From NCBI GenBank assembly GCA_018242625.1, contig JAFEBO010000006.1, forward strand, positions 467,132-531,131: a stretch of 64,000 bases of DNA, given 5' to 3'. The first letter of the stretch is position 1. Each line of letters begins with the position of its first letter. Positions 1 through 8,109 of this stretch are shown here, in pieces. The position numbers and the translations under genes were made by a program. This DNA comes from Planctomycetota bacterium (GTDB lineage Bacteria > Planctomycetota > Phycisphaerae > Phycisphaerales > UBA1924). The notes below the pieces were generated by a model. The model searched no databases, was not told the DNA's origin, and worked only from the letters and a program-made list of their open reading frames with translations.

Positions 1-74
1 TTCGAATAGGGGCTGTCGCGGAAGGCGCTGGAAAAAGATTCCCGTGCCGGCGGAAATCGCCATACAAATGCCTC
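1..74. other. Intergenic leader before the first gene
   Basis: No convincing coding sequence is seen. The stretch holds the upstream region of the first acetyltransferase, with a weak -10-like TACAAA six bases before its ATG and no Shine-Dalgarno sequence. Confidence 0.4.
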
Positions 75-650
75 ATGCAACTGCAGCCCATCACGCTTCG
101 GGGCCGGTTCGTCGACATGGTTCCGCTGACGGAAGCCCACGCGCCGGATCTGCTCAGGCACACGGCGCGGGATTCGTTCACGTACTTCAAGCACGACGAT
201 CCGGAATGGACCGTCGAGGGGATCAGGAAGTTCATCGGCGAGTGTCACGCCTTCCCCGGGCGCGTGCCGTTCGCAACGGTGCTCCGGTCGACGGGTGAGG
301 CGATCGGCAGTTCGTCCTATTACGTCGCCGACCTGCCCAACAGGGGGATCGAGATCGGCTGGACGTGGATCGCCTCGGCGCACCGGGGGACCAGGGTGAA
401 CCCCGAGAGCAAGCTGCTGATGATGAAGCATGCGTTCGAGGCCCTGGATTGCGTGCGCGTGCAGCTCAAGTGCGATGCGCGCAACGTGCGCAGCGCCGCG
501 GCGATCGCCAAGCTGGGGGCCGTGCGCGAGGGTGTGCTGCGCCGGCACGTGATCGTGCGCGAGGGACACTTTCGAGATTCGATTGTGTTCAGCGTGCTGA
601 AGGAAGAATGGCCGCACGTCAAAGAGGGGCTGGAGAAGCGACTGGTGTAG
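75..650 (+). CDS. GNAT family N-acetyltransferase (RimJ/RimL-like)
   Basis: This 191-residue protein is a GNAT acetyltransferase of the RimJ/RimL-like type, expected to move an acetyl group from acetyl-CoA to an amine; the substrate is unknown. The family core is visible as EIGWTWI (residues 93-99), HRGTRVNPE (103-111), and an N-x-R-S...A-I-A-K-L-G-A segment (137-149) that forms the acetyl-CoA/second-half motif of ribosomal-protein-type GNATs. It is a paralogue of the acetyltransferase at 51.5-52.1 kb, which shares the same three blocks. The chosen ATG begins the conserved beta strand almost at once. It stands alone, ahead of the MFS/glycosyltransferase run. Confidence 0.85.
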   Translation: MQLQPITLRGRFVDMVPLTEAHAPDLLRHTARDSFTYFKHDDPEWTVEGIRKFIGECHAFPGRVPFATVLRSTGEAIGSSSYYVADLPNRGIEIGWTWIASAHRGTRVNPESKLLMMKHAFEALDCVRVQLKCDARNVRSAAAIAKLGAVREGVLRRHVIVREGHFRDSIVFSVLKEEWPHVKEGLEKRLV

Positions 651-703
651 GGCAGGATGTCCCGTTCGCGCGGACGCCCGGAGACAGGGCCCTGGGAATG
701 CGG

Positions 704-709
704 TAATCT
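704..709 (+). promoter_or_regulatory. -10-like TAATCT, leaderless start of MFS gene
   Basis: TAATCT lies six bases before the GTG start and no Shine-Dalgarno sequence is present, so transcription would begin at or next to the start codon. Confidence 0.5.
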
Positions 710-715
710 GAATCG

Positions 716-1972
716 GTGCAGCGAAGCACCTCTTCCACCAAAGCACTCATCGCGGCGTGGCTGGGCTGGGCCTTTGATGGGCTCGACGGCTACCTCTACA
801 TCATCCTGGCGACGCCGCTCGTCACGCGGGTTCTGACCGAGCAGAACGGCACGGCGCCCGATCCGAAGGAAGTGGGGTGGCGGGCGGCGGTGATTCAGGC
901 CGTGTTTCTTGTCGGCTGGGCGGTGGGCGGCGCCGTCTTTGGCAGAATCGGGGACCGGCTTGGTCGTGCGCGCACCCTCACGCTGACGGTTCTTACATAC
1001 GCCCTTTTTACAGGAGCGGTCTACTTCGCCACCACGTGGTGGCACCTGCTCATCTTCCGTTTCATCGCGGCGCTGGGGATCGGCGGCGAATGGGCCGCCG
1101 GCTCGGCGCTCGTGGCGGAGACGCTCCACACCCGCCACCGTGCGTGGGCGAGCGCGACGCTGCAGACCGGCTACATCGTGGGGTGCATCGCCGCGTCGTA
1201 CATAGCCAAGGGCATGTCGGGCTCCGATCCGCGGTTCGCGTTTCTGATCGGTGTCGCGCCGGCGCTGCTCACGCTCTGGATTCGGAGCGCCGTGCCCGAG
1301 CCCGAGCACTGGGTCAAAGCCTCGCGGGAGAGTGCCCCTGCGAAGCTGCGAGAGCTTTTCACCGGGCGTCTCGCGGGCACAACCATCCGCCTGACACTGC
1401 TGACCTCGATCGCGCTGACAACGGCCTGGGCCTTTCTCTTCTTCGGCCCGCAGCTGATCCTCCGCACGCCGCAGGTGGCGGCCATGCCGAAGCCCGATGC
1501 GCAGGTGCTTGTGTCCAATATCTCGATGCTCTACCTCGCGGTCAACATTGCCGCCAACTACTTCGCCACGTACCTGGCGCGATTCATCGGCTATCGGCGT
1601 GCCTTTACGCTCCTGATGGGCGCGGGGCTGGTTTCTTTCCTGTTCGCGTTCCGGACGCCGCCAGAGCTGAGCCAGATACCGGTGCTGTACAGCATGATCG
1701 CGTTCTTTGCGCTTGGGCTTTTTGCGCTCTTTCCGCTTTACATTCCGCCGCTCTTTCCGGTGCTGGTGCGCACGCTGGGCGCGGGCTTTACGTACAACGT
1801 CGGCAGGCTGGTTTCGGCCGCGGGGACGATGCTGGCGCTCTTCGCGGGGCAGAGCCTGGCGACGGCCGACGGAGTATCGCACGCGCTCTGGTGGATCGGG
1901 CTGCTTTTTATTCCTGGCGTGATCGTCTGTCTCACGCTCCCCGAGCCTCCGGGCGCGGAATCGCCGGCTTAG
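716..1972 (+). CDS. MFS transporter, sugar/organic-acid type
   Basis: This 418-residue membrane protein belongs to the major facilitator superfamily and should move a small solute across the inner membrane by coupling to an ion gradient; the solute cannot be told from sequence. About twelve hydrophobic segments are present. FDGLDGYLY in the first helix resembles aromatic-acid/lactate porters of the SHS and AAHS groups. The signature loop between helices 2 and 3 is G-R-I-G-D-R-L-G-R-A-R (residues 76-86), followed by GIGGEWAAG in helix 4. The GTG start is supported by a -10-like hexamer six bases upstream. The first TPR/glycosyltransferase gene starts 12 bases after its stop, so the two are probably co-transcribed. 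Confidence 0.85.
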   Translation: MQRSTSSTKALIAAWLGWAFDGLDGYLYIILATPLVTRVLTEQNGTAPDPKEVGWRAAVIQAVFLVGWAVGGAVFGRIGDRLGRARTLTLTVLTYALFTGAVYFATTWWHLLIFRFIAALGIGGEWAAGSALVAETLHTRHRAWASATLQTGYIVGCIAASYIAKGMSGSDPRFAFLIGVAPALLTLWIRSAVPEPEHWVKASRESAPAKLRELFTGRLAGTTIRLTLLTSIALTTAWAFLFFGPQLILRTPQVAAMPKPDAQVLVSNISMLYLAVNIAANYFATYLARFIGYRRAFTLLMGAGLVSFLFAFRTPPELSQIPVLYSMIAFFALGLFALFPLYIPPLFPVLVRTLGAGFTYNVGRLVSAAGTMLALFAGQSLATADGVSHALWWIGLLFIPGVIVCLTLPEPPGAESPA

Positions 1973-1984
1973 CCTTGAAGCCCG

Positions 1985-3733
1985 ATGGCAGTCTCACCCA
2001 CCAAACTCGAAGAGATCGCCCGGCTGCTGGAGCAGGGGCGGCTGGCGCAGGCCGAGGCCGAACTCTCCAAGCTCGCACGGATTTCTCCCGGCGACGCGAA
2101 CGTGGCGGGGCTGCAGGTGATGGTGTTTGCGCGGAGCGGCCGGACCGAACAGGCGCTCTTCGCCGCCGAACGCAGGGCGGCGTTGCTGCCGGGCGACTTT
2201 GCGGCTCAGGCTGCTCCCGTCGATCTGCTGCTCGGCGCCGGGCGCAAGGCCGAGGCGCTCGACCGGGCGCGGCGGCTGTTTGAGCGGGACAAATCGGGCT
2301 CGCGGGGGGCCCTGGTGTACGCATCGGTGCTCCTGCACAGCGGCCGGCTGGGCGAGGCGAACAGACTGATTCAGGAAGTCGAATCGCGTGGCGTTCGCAG
2401 TTCGGATCTCTCCGGCACGCGGGCGTCGGCCCTTCTCGGGATGGGGCACGCGGCGGAGGCGGTGGGCGTGCTGGAACAGATCCTTGCTCGGGAGCCGGGC
2501 CATCCATCGGCGCTCGGCCTGCTGGCGATGACGCTCAACTATGTGCCCGGCGTCGATCCCGCGCGCCAGTTCGAGATTCACCGTGCCTACGGCGACGCGA
2601 TGAAGCGTTTTTCGGCGCCGGGCGCGGGGCGGGGCACGATCTCCGCCGGCGAGATGACCGTCGGGCTTCTTTCTTCCGATCTGCACGAGCACTCGGTTGC
2701 GCGGTTTGTGGAGCCGATTGCGCGATATGCCGCGCAGGCCGGCGTGCGCATCGTGCTCATCTCGATGGGAACATACTCCGACGCGACCAGCAAAAGGCTC
2801 GCCCAGCTCGCCAAGTGGCATGACCTGCGGCCGGTCGGCGCTGCCCGGCTGGCGCAGATCGTGCGGGAGGAAAAGATCGGCGTGCTCGTCGAGCTGGGCG
2901 GGCACACGACCAATTCGCCGCTCCCGCTCCTGATTCCGCGGGTTGCGCCGGTGCAGGGGACCGCGATCGGATATCCCAACACGACCGGGCTTGGCACGGT
3001 GGATTTCCGGCTCGTGGATTCGATCACCGACCCGCCGGGCGCGAGCGACGGGCGGGCGACGGAGCGGCTGCTGCGGCTTGATCCGTGCTTCCTGTGTTTT
3101 CAGCCCCCCGAGGATGCCCCCGACCCCGGAGCGCTTCCGGCGGCAAGCGGTGGGGGCGTGACGTTTGGATCGTTCAACGCGCTGAGCAAGGTGAGCGACG
3201 AACTGCTGGCGGACTGGGCCGAACTTCTCCGGCGCGTGCCGGGTTCGAGGTTTGTGATCAAGGCGCCCGCGCTCGAGGACGAGCCGACACGCCGCGACCT
3301 TCTGTCGCGGGCGGAGCGCGCGGGCCTGCCGGGCGACCGGCTGGAATTGATCGGGCGCAAGGCGACGATGCGGGAGCACCTGGCCTGCTATCAGGCCATC
3401 GACATCGCGGTGGACACTTATCCGTACCACGGGACCACCACGACGTGCGAGGCGCTGTGGATGGGCGTTCCGGTCCTGACGCGCGAGGGAGACCGGCACG
3501 CATCGCGCGTCGGCGTGAGCCTGCTGCGGGCGGTGGGCGCACCGGAGTGGATCGCGCGGGATCGTGAAGAGCTTTTCGCGCTGGGCGCTTCGCTGGCGGG
3601 AGATCTTGTGGCGCTCGCAAAGATCAGGGCGGAGTTGAGAGAGCGTGTGCGCCGGAGCGTGCTTTGCGACGGTCTGGCCTACGCGCACAGATGGGCCGGC
3701 GCCATCCGCGGGTTTGCGGCCGGCGCGCCGTAA
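1985..3733 (+). CDS. TPR / O-GlcNAc transferase-like (GT41) protein 1
   Basis: This 582-residue protein joins N-terminal TPR-like helical repeats (about residues 1-190) to a GT41 domain like that of eukaryotic O-GlcNAc transferase and SPINDLY. By family it would transfer a sugar from a nucleotide sugar to Ser/Thr of proteins in the cytoplasm. GT41 landmarks are SSDLHEHSVARF near 228 (the histidine corresponds to the active-site base region of OGT), GYPNTTG near 328, G-S-F-N-x-x-x-K (UDP-contacting lysine) and P-Y-H-G-T-T-T-T-C-E-A-L near 479. It is the most divergent of three tandem paralogues. Sugar donor and protein target are unknown. Confidence 0.82.
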   Translation: MAVSPTKLEEIARLLEQGRLAQAEAELSKLARISPGDANVAGLQVMVFARSGRTEQALFAAERRAALLPGDFAAQAAPVDLLLGAGRKAEALDRARRLFERDKSGSRGALVYASVLLHSGRLGEANRLIQEVESRGVRSSDLSGTRASALLGMGHAAEAVGVLEQILAREPGHPSALGLLAMTLNYVPGVDPARQFEIHRAYGDAMKRFSAPGAGRGTISAGEMTVGLLSSDLHEHSVARFVEPIARYAAQAGVRIVLISMGTYSDATSKRLAQLAKWHDLRPVGAARLAQIVREEKIGVLVELGGHTTNSPLPLLIPRVAPVQGTAIGYPNTTGLGTVDFRLVDSITDPPGASDGRATERLLRLDPCFLCFQPPEDAPDPGALPAASGGGVTFGSFNALSKVSDELLADWAELLRRVPGSRFVIKAPALEDEPTRRDLLSRAERAGLPGDRLELIGRKATMREHLACYQAIDIAVDTYPYHGTTTTCEALWMGVPVLTREGDRHASRVGVSLLRAVGAPEWIARDREELFALGASLAGDLVALAKIRAELRERVRRSVLCDGLAYAHRWAGAIRGFAAGAP

Positions 3734-3750
3734 CCCGCCCCCGCGGGACG

Positions 3751-3756
3751 TACGAT
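3751..3756 (+). promoter_or_regulatory. -10-like TACGAT, leaderless start of GT41 protein 2
   Basis: TACGAT sits five bases before the ATG, with no Shine-Dalgarno sequence. It marks a likely internal promoter inside the glycosyltransferase run and picks this ATG over an upstream in-frame one at 3645. Confidence 0.5.
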
Positions 3757-3761
3757 CGCCC

Positions 3762-5540
3762 ATGCCAGTGTCTCCGCAGAAATATCAGCAGGCCGTGGCG
3801 CTGCTGCACCAGGGGCAGTACGACAAGGGGATCGAGCAGCTTCTCGCGCTGCAGCGCGTCGACCCGCGCGATCCCAACGTCGCCAATGCGCTCGGCAAGG
3901 GCTACGCGGAGACCGGGCGCTACGAGCAGGCGATCTACCAGGTCGAGAAGTGTCTGGCGCTCAATCCCAACGATCATGTGGCGGCGGGAAACCTCATCCA
4001 CATGATGGGCCTGGCCGGGAAGAAGAAGGAGTCCATCGCCCGCGCTGAGCAGCTCCTGCCGCGATTCCGCGGGAGCCCGCAGTTCGTGCTTGTGACCGGG
4101 GCGGCGTACGCCGCGATCGGGCGCTACATGGACGCCAAGAAACTGCTCGATCACTTCCTCGCAAACATCGGCATCGACCCGATCATGGTGCAGTACACCG
4201 GGACGATCTACCTCAACCTGGGCATGCTGCGCGAGTCGGTGGAGACGTACCGGCGCACCGTCGCCATGATGCCGGGCGACTCGACCGCGCTCGGCCTTCT
4301 CGCGGGGACACTCAATTACGCGCCCTGGGCGGACCCCGCGGAGAGCCTGGAGATTCACAAGGCGTTCGGCCGGGCGATTGCCGCGGGCCGGGCGCCGGTG
4401 GATCCGCTGTCCTTCCCCAACGACCCCGATCCGGACCGCAAGATCCGCGTCGCGCTCATCTCGCCGGATTTCCGCGGCCATCCGGTCTCGCGGTTCGTCG
4501 AGGCGATTTTCCGGCACTACGACCGGGCCAAGGTGCACCTGACGGGCATCTACATGTATCCCAACGACGACGCGGTGACGAAGGAACTGTCGGAGTTGTG
4601 CGACCAGTGGCGCACGATCCGGACCAGCAAGCCCGGGATCATCGCGGGCGTCGTGAGCGAGACCCGGCCCGACGTGCTGGTGGAGTTGAGCGGGCTGACG
4701 GCCAATTCGCCCCTCTTCTCGATGTCGCCGCGCCTCGCGCCGGTGCAGGTATCCGCGATCGGTTACCCGCACACGACGGGGATGACGGACATCGACTATC
4801 GGATTGTCGATTCGCGGACCGATCCGCCGGGGATCGCGGATCGGTTTGCCGTGGAACGACTGGCCCGGATCGATCCCTGTTTTCTGTGCTACACGCCGCG
4901 CCAAATGCCGCCCGTCGGCCCCGGCAAGGCGGCAGAAAACGGCTGGGTGACCTTCGGCAGTTTCAACAAGATCACCAAGTACACGGACGAAGCGTTCGCG
5001 CTGTGGTCCAGAATCCTGGAACGCTCGCCCGGTTCGCGGCTGCTGATCAAGACCGCGGCGCTCGACTGCGAAGACGTGATGGAGCAGATGAAAAGGCGGC
5101 TCGAGGCCGTCGGCATCGCCCGCGACCGGGTGGATCTGGCCGGAGTCCAGGATCGGCCCGAGGATCACCTCGCGATGTACAACCGGATCGACATCGCTCT
5201 CGATACCTTCCCTTACAACGGCACCACAACGACCTGCGAGGCGCTCCTGATGGGCGTGCCGGTGATCGGACTGGAGGGGACGACCCACGCGGGCCGCGTC
5301 GGAGTCAGTCTGCTGCACGCCGCGGGGATGAGCGAATACCTGGCCTCGACTCCCGAGGAATATGTCGAAAAGGCGGTCGCGCTGGCGGCCCGGAGCGGTG
5401 AACTCGGCACCCTGAGGCCCCAGATACGCCAGAGGCTCCTCGCCTCGGCGCTCTGCGACGGCCCGGCGTACGCGGCGCGGTGGCAGGGGGCGGTGCGTTC
5501 GATGTGGCAGGACTGGTGCGCGCGGAAGCGCGGCATTTAG
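3762..5540 (+). CDS. TPR / O-GlcNAc transferase-like (GT41) protein 2
   Basis: This second tandem GT41 paralogue has 592 residues. TPR motifs are clearest here, with Y-x-x-A-I-Y-Q-V-E-K-C-L-A-L-N-P around residues 52-70. The catalytic half carries SPDFRGHPVSRF near 232, GYPHTTG near 333, GSFNKITKY near 400 and FPYNGTTTTCEALLMGVPV near 483. These match the nucleotide-sugar pocket of O-GlcNAc transferase. An upstream in-frame ATG at 3645 lies inside the preceding gene. The start used here begins a sequence (MPVSPQKYQQ) that aligns with the start of protein 1 (MAVSPTKLEE) and follows a -10-like hexamer. Acceptor and donor remain unknown. Confidence 0.85.
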   Translation: MPVSPQKYQQAVALLHQGQYDKGIEQLLALQRVDPRDPNVANALGKGYAETGRYEQAIYQVEKCLALNPNDHVAAGNLIHMMGLAGKKKESIARAEQLLPRFRGSPQFVLVTGAAYAAIGRYMDAKKLLDHFLANIGIDPIMVQYTGTIYLNLGMLRESVETYRRTVAMMPGDSTALGLLAGTLNYAPWADPAESLEIHKAFGRAIAAGRAPVDPLSFPNDPDPDRKIRVALISPDFRGHPVSRFVEAIFRHYDRAKVHLTGIYMYPNDDAVTKELSELCDQWRTIRTSKPGIIAGVVSETRPDVLVELSGLTANSPLFSMSPRLAPVQVSAIGYPHTTGMTDIDYRIVDSRTDPPGIADRFAVERLARIDPCFLCYTPRQMPPVGPGKAAENGWVTFGSFNKITKYTDEAFALWSRILERSPGSRLLIKTAALDCEDVMEQMKRRLEAVGIARDRVDLAGVQDRPEDHLAMYNRIDIALDTFPYNGTTTTCEALLMGVPVIGLEGTTHAGRVGVSLLHAAGMSEYLASTPEEYVEKAVALAARSGELGTLRPQIRQRLLASALCDGPAYAARWQGAVRSMWQDWCARKRGI

Positions 5541-5546
5541 ACCCCG

Positions 5547-5552
5547 TACCTT
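5547..5552 (+). promoter_or_regulatory. -10-like TACCTT, leaderless start of GT41 protein 3
   Basis: TACCTT lies five bases before the GTG at 5558, which otherwise has no ribosome-binding site. It supports that GTG over an ATG at 5480 inside the upstream gene. Confidence 0.45.
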
Positions 5553-5557
5553 TCCCC

Positions 5558-7327
5558 GTGTCAGGAATCTCCGAAAAACTAGATCGCGCGCGTGAGATGA
5601 TGCGGGTGGGCCGCTTTGGAGATTCTGTTGCGCTGCTGGATGAGCTGCAGCGGGTCGAACCGCGAAGCGCCGCGTGCGCGGGCCTGCTTGCCGAGGCGCT
5701 GACCGCCGAGGGAAAGTTTGACCGAGCCCTGTACCAGTACGAGCGATTGCTGACGCTTCGGCCGATGGACGCCGTCGGCGCGATCGGAGTGCTGCACGTG
5801 CTCTCGCTCGCGATGCGAAAAGAAGAAGCGGTGCGCCGGGGGGCGGAACTCTCTGAGAGATTCGGGCGCGATGCGCGGTTTGTCCTGTTCCGGTCGAGCG
5901 CGCTTGTGAACGCGGGGCACGCGGAGGAAGCGGCCCTGGTCGTCCGCGAGGCGATGAGGAAGATCGGGCCGGATCCGTCGCTTGCGGGGGCTCTTGGTTC
6001 AAACCTGCTGACCCTGGGGCGGGCGGCCGAGGCGGAACGGACGGTGCGGGAAGCGCTCGAGCACTCGCCGGGCAATCCCAACCTTCAGGCTCTGCTGGCC
6101 TCTGCATTGCATTACCTGAAGGCGGAGGATGGGGGCGAATCGCTCGCGCTGCATACGGCGATCGGGCGGACCATCGAATCGGCCTGGCCGGTGATCGATC
6201 CCCTGTCGTTCGAGAATGTGCCCGATCCCGAGCGCGTGCTGCGGGTGGGGCTGCTTTCCGCGGACTTGCGGTCGCACGCGGTGAGCCGGTTTGTGGAGGG
6301 GATTCTCCAACACCACGACCGTTCGCGGGTGTGGGTGGGTTGCTTTCATGTCTTTCCGTCGGAGGATGAGGTGACGCGACGGTTCCGCGCGATGAGCGGC
6401 GGATGGTTCGGGTTCCGGGAGAAGAACCCGAGGCTTGTTGCGCAGGAAGTGTGGAATCAGAAGATCGATGTTCTTATCGAGCTTGGCGGACTTTCGGGCA
6501 ATTCGCTGCTGCCGGTGATGGTGCCGCGGGTTGCGCCGGTGCAGGCGAGCGCGATCGGCTATCCGGACACGACCGGGCTCTCCGTGATGGACTACCGGCT
6601 GGTGGACTCGCTTACAGATCCGCCCGGGGAGGCGGAGCGTCGGTCGCGTGAGAAGCTCGAGCGGCTCGATCCGTATTTTCTCTGCTACACGCCGGACGGG
6701 CCGCTGCCGGCGCTCGGCGCGGATCGCACGGGGGAAGAAGTTGTCTTTGGCAGTTTCAACAAGCTCGCGAAGCACTCCGACGCGGCGCTCGTGGTGTGGA
6801 AGCGGATTCTCGATGCGCTGCCGCGGGCGACGCTGTTTATCAAGAGCGGCGTGCTGGGCAACGCGCAGACACGGGAGGCTTTTCTGGAGCGGCTGGGCTC
6901 GGCTGGCATCTCGCCCGAGCGGGTGCGGACGGCGGGCTTTGTGCCTTCGGCGGCGGATCACCTGAGCGCGTACAACGGAGTCGACATCGCGCTCGACACG
7001 TTCCCGTACAACGGAACGACGACGACGTGCGAAGCGCTCGTGATGGGCGTGCCGGTGGTCGCGATGGAGGGATTGCGGCACGCGGGTCGCGTGGGCCTGA
7101 GCCTGCTGACCGCCGCGGGATTGAGCGATTGCATCGTGCGGGCGGCGGATGCGTACGTTGAAAAGGCGGTGGAACTGGCGCGGGCGCGTCCGTCGCGTGC
7201 GGAACTGCGCGCACGGGTGCTTTCATCGGCGCTTTGCGACGGGCCGGCGTACGCGGCGAGGTGGGAGGCGGCGGTCAGGCGGATGTGGCGGTCGTGGTGT
7301 GAGCGGAGGCACGGAGCGTCCCGCTAA
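5558..7327 (+). CDS. TPR / O-GlcNAc transferase-like (GT41) protein 3
   Basis: This third tandem paralogue has 589 residues from a GTG start. TPR-like helices occupy roughly residues 1-190. GT41 landmarks are SADLRSHAVSRF near 232, GYPDTTG near 333, GSFNKLAKHS near 397 and FPYNGTTTTCEALVMGVPV near 482. The three proteins align end to end and all keep the histidine and lysine expected for catalysis, so all are probably active, perhaps on different targets. Its 3' end overlaps by 53 bases the end of the convergent methyltransferase gene. Confidence 0.84.
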   Translation: MSGISEKLDRAREMMRVGRFGDSVALLDELQRVEPRSAACAGLLAEALTAEGKFDRALYQYERLLTLRPMDAVGAIGVLHVLSLAMRKEEAVRRGAELSERFGRDARFVLFRSSALVNAGHAEEAALVVREAMRKIGPDPSLAGALGSNLLTLGRAAEAERTVREALEHSPGNPNLQALLASALHYLKAEDGGESLALHTAIGRTIESAWPVIDPLSFENVPDPERVLRVGLLSADLRSHAVSRFVEGILQHHDRSRVWVGCFHVFPSEDEVTRRFRAMSGGWFGFREKNPRLVAQEVWNQKIDVLIELGGLSGNSLLPVMVPRVAPVQASAIGYPDTTGLSVMDYRLVDSLTDPPGEAERRSREKLERLDPYFLCYTPDGPLPALGADRTGEEVVFGSFNKLAKHSDAALVVWKRILDALPRATLFIKSGVLGNAQTREAFLERLGSAGISPERVRTAGFVPSAADHLSAYNGVDIALDTFPYNGTTTTCEALVMGVPVVAMEGLRHAGRVGLSLLTAAGLSDCIVRAADAYVEKAVELARARPSRAELRARVLSSALCDGPAYAARWEAAVRRMWRSWCERRHGASR

Positions 7328-8057
7328 AGACCAGGGCCGGGGGCAGGTTGAGCCAGACGCTGCGGGAGCGCCGGATATTGTCGAAGAAGCGGGGGAGCTT
7401 GGAGTGGAAGCGGCGCCCGGCGCCCGTGAGCAGGCCCATCTGGTAGCCGAACATGACAAACTGGCCGCCCGGCTTGAGAGCCCGCGACATCGCGTGCAGG
7501 ATGTTGTCCTGCAGTGAATCGGGGAAGCTGGCCCACGGCAGCCCGCTCACAACGGCGTCGAGCTGTTCGATTCCTTCGCGCTGGCAGAGCGACTCAACGT
7601 TTTCGGCGCTGTCTTCGTAAAGGTGCAGCTGCGGGAGCCGCTGGCGGCAGATGCGGGCGAGGTCGGGGCTGCGCTCGATGGCGAAGAACTTGGTGCCCGG
7701 CTGCAAACGCGAGATGACTTCGCGGGTGATGACGCCGGTGCCGGGGCCGAACTCGACCACGGAGTGGATCCGGGAGAAGTCGAGCTGATCGGCGATGCGT
7801 TTGGCGAGCGCGGGGGAGCTTGCGGCGACGGCGCCCATGCGTCCGGGGTTGGTGATGAACTCGGCCAGGAACCGCGCATGAGCCGCGATGGCGCCGGGCA
7901 TGCCCGGGCGGCGGGGTTCGACGATGCGGTTGCCGGCCGCGTGCGAGCGCGTGTGTGAGGCAGCGTGCCCGTTGCGGTGAGAGCCGTTCTGGTGGTGATT
8001 GCTCGGGGAGTTCAAGGTGAGGATCCGGCGTGAGTGCCCGACGAACAAAGGAGTCAA
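7275..8057 (-). CDS. Class I SAM methyltransferase, PmtA-like
   Basis: The protein (up to 260 residues) is an AdoMet methyltransferase resembling the short phosphatidylethanolamine N-methyltransferase PmtA and the KsgA/Erm fold. It shows FLAEFITNPGRMGAVAAS before the core, then V-E-F-G-P-G-T-G-V-I-T (motif I), F-F-A-I-E-R-S-P (motif II) and V-V-S-G-L-P-W-A in the motif IV position. It probably methylates a membrane lipid head group. The start is uncertain: the open frame begins at a TTG without a ribosome-binding site, its first 50 residues are His/Asn/Arg-rich and low in complexity, and the conserved part begins near an in-frame ATG at 7901. Confidence 0.75.
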   Translation of the reverse strand: MTPLFVGHSRRILTLNSPSNHHQNGSHRNGHAASHTRSHAAGNRIVEPRRPGMPGAIAAHARFLAEFITNPGRMGAVAASSPALAKRIADQLDFSRIHSVVEFGPGTGVITREVISRLQPGTKFFAIERSPDLARICRQRLPQLHLYEDSAENVESLCQREGIEQLDAVVSGLPWASFPDSLQDNILHAMSRALKPGGQFVMFGYQMGLLTGAGRRFHSKLPRFFDNIRRSRSVWLNLPPALVFSGTLRASAHTTTATSA

Positions 8058-8109
8058 GACTAGGCCGCGCGAAGAGCTTATCGCCTGTCCCGAACGTCGT
8101 CCGACCGGG

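Noticed and set aside
320..1882. A 520-codon minus-strand open frame opposite the MFS gene
   Set aside because: Shadow; low-complexity Arg-rich translation with no motif.
3624..6107. An 827-codon minus-strand open frame across the GT41 genes
   Set aside because: Shadow of three well-supported genes; no ribosome-binding site or family motif.
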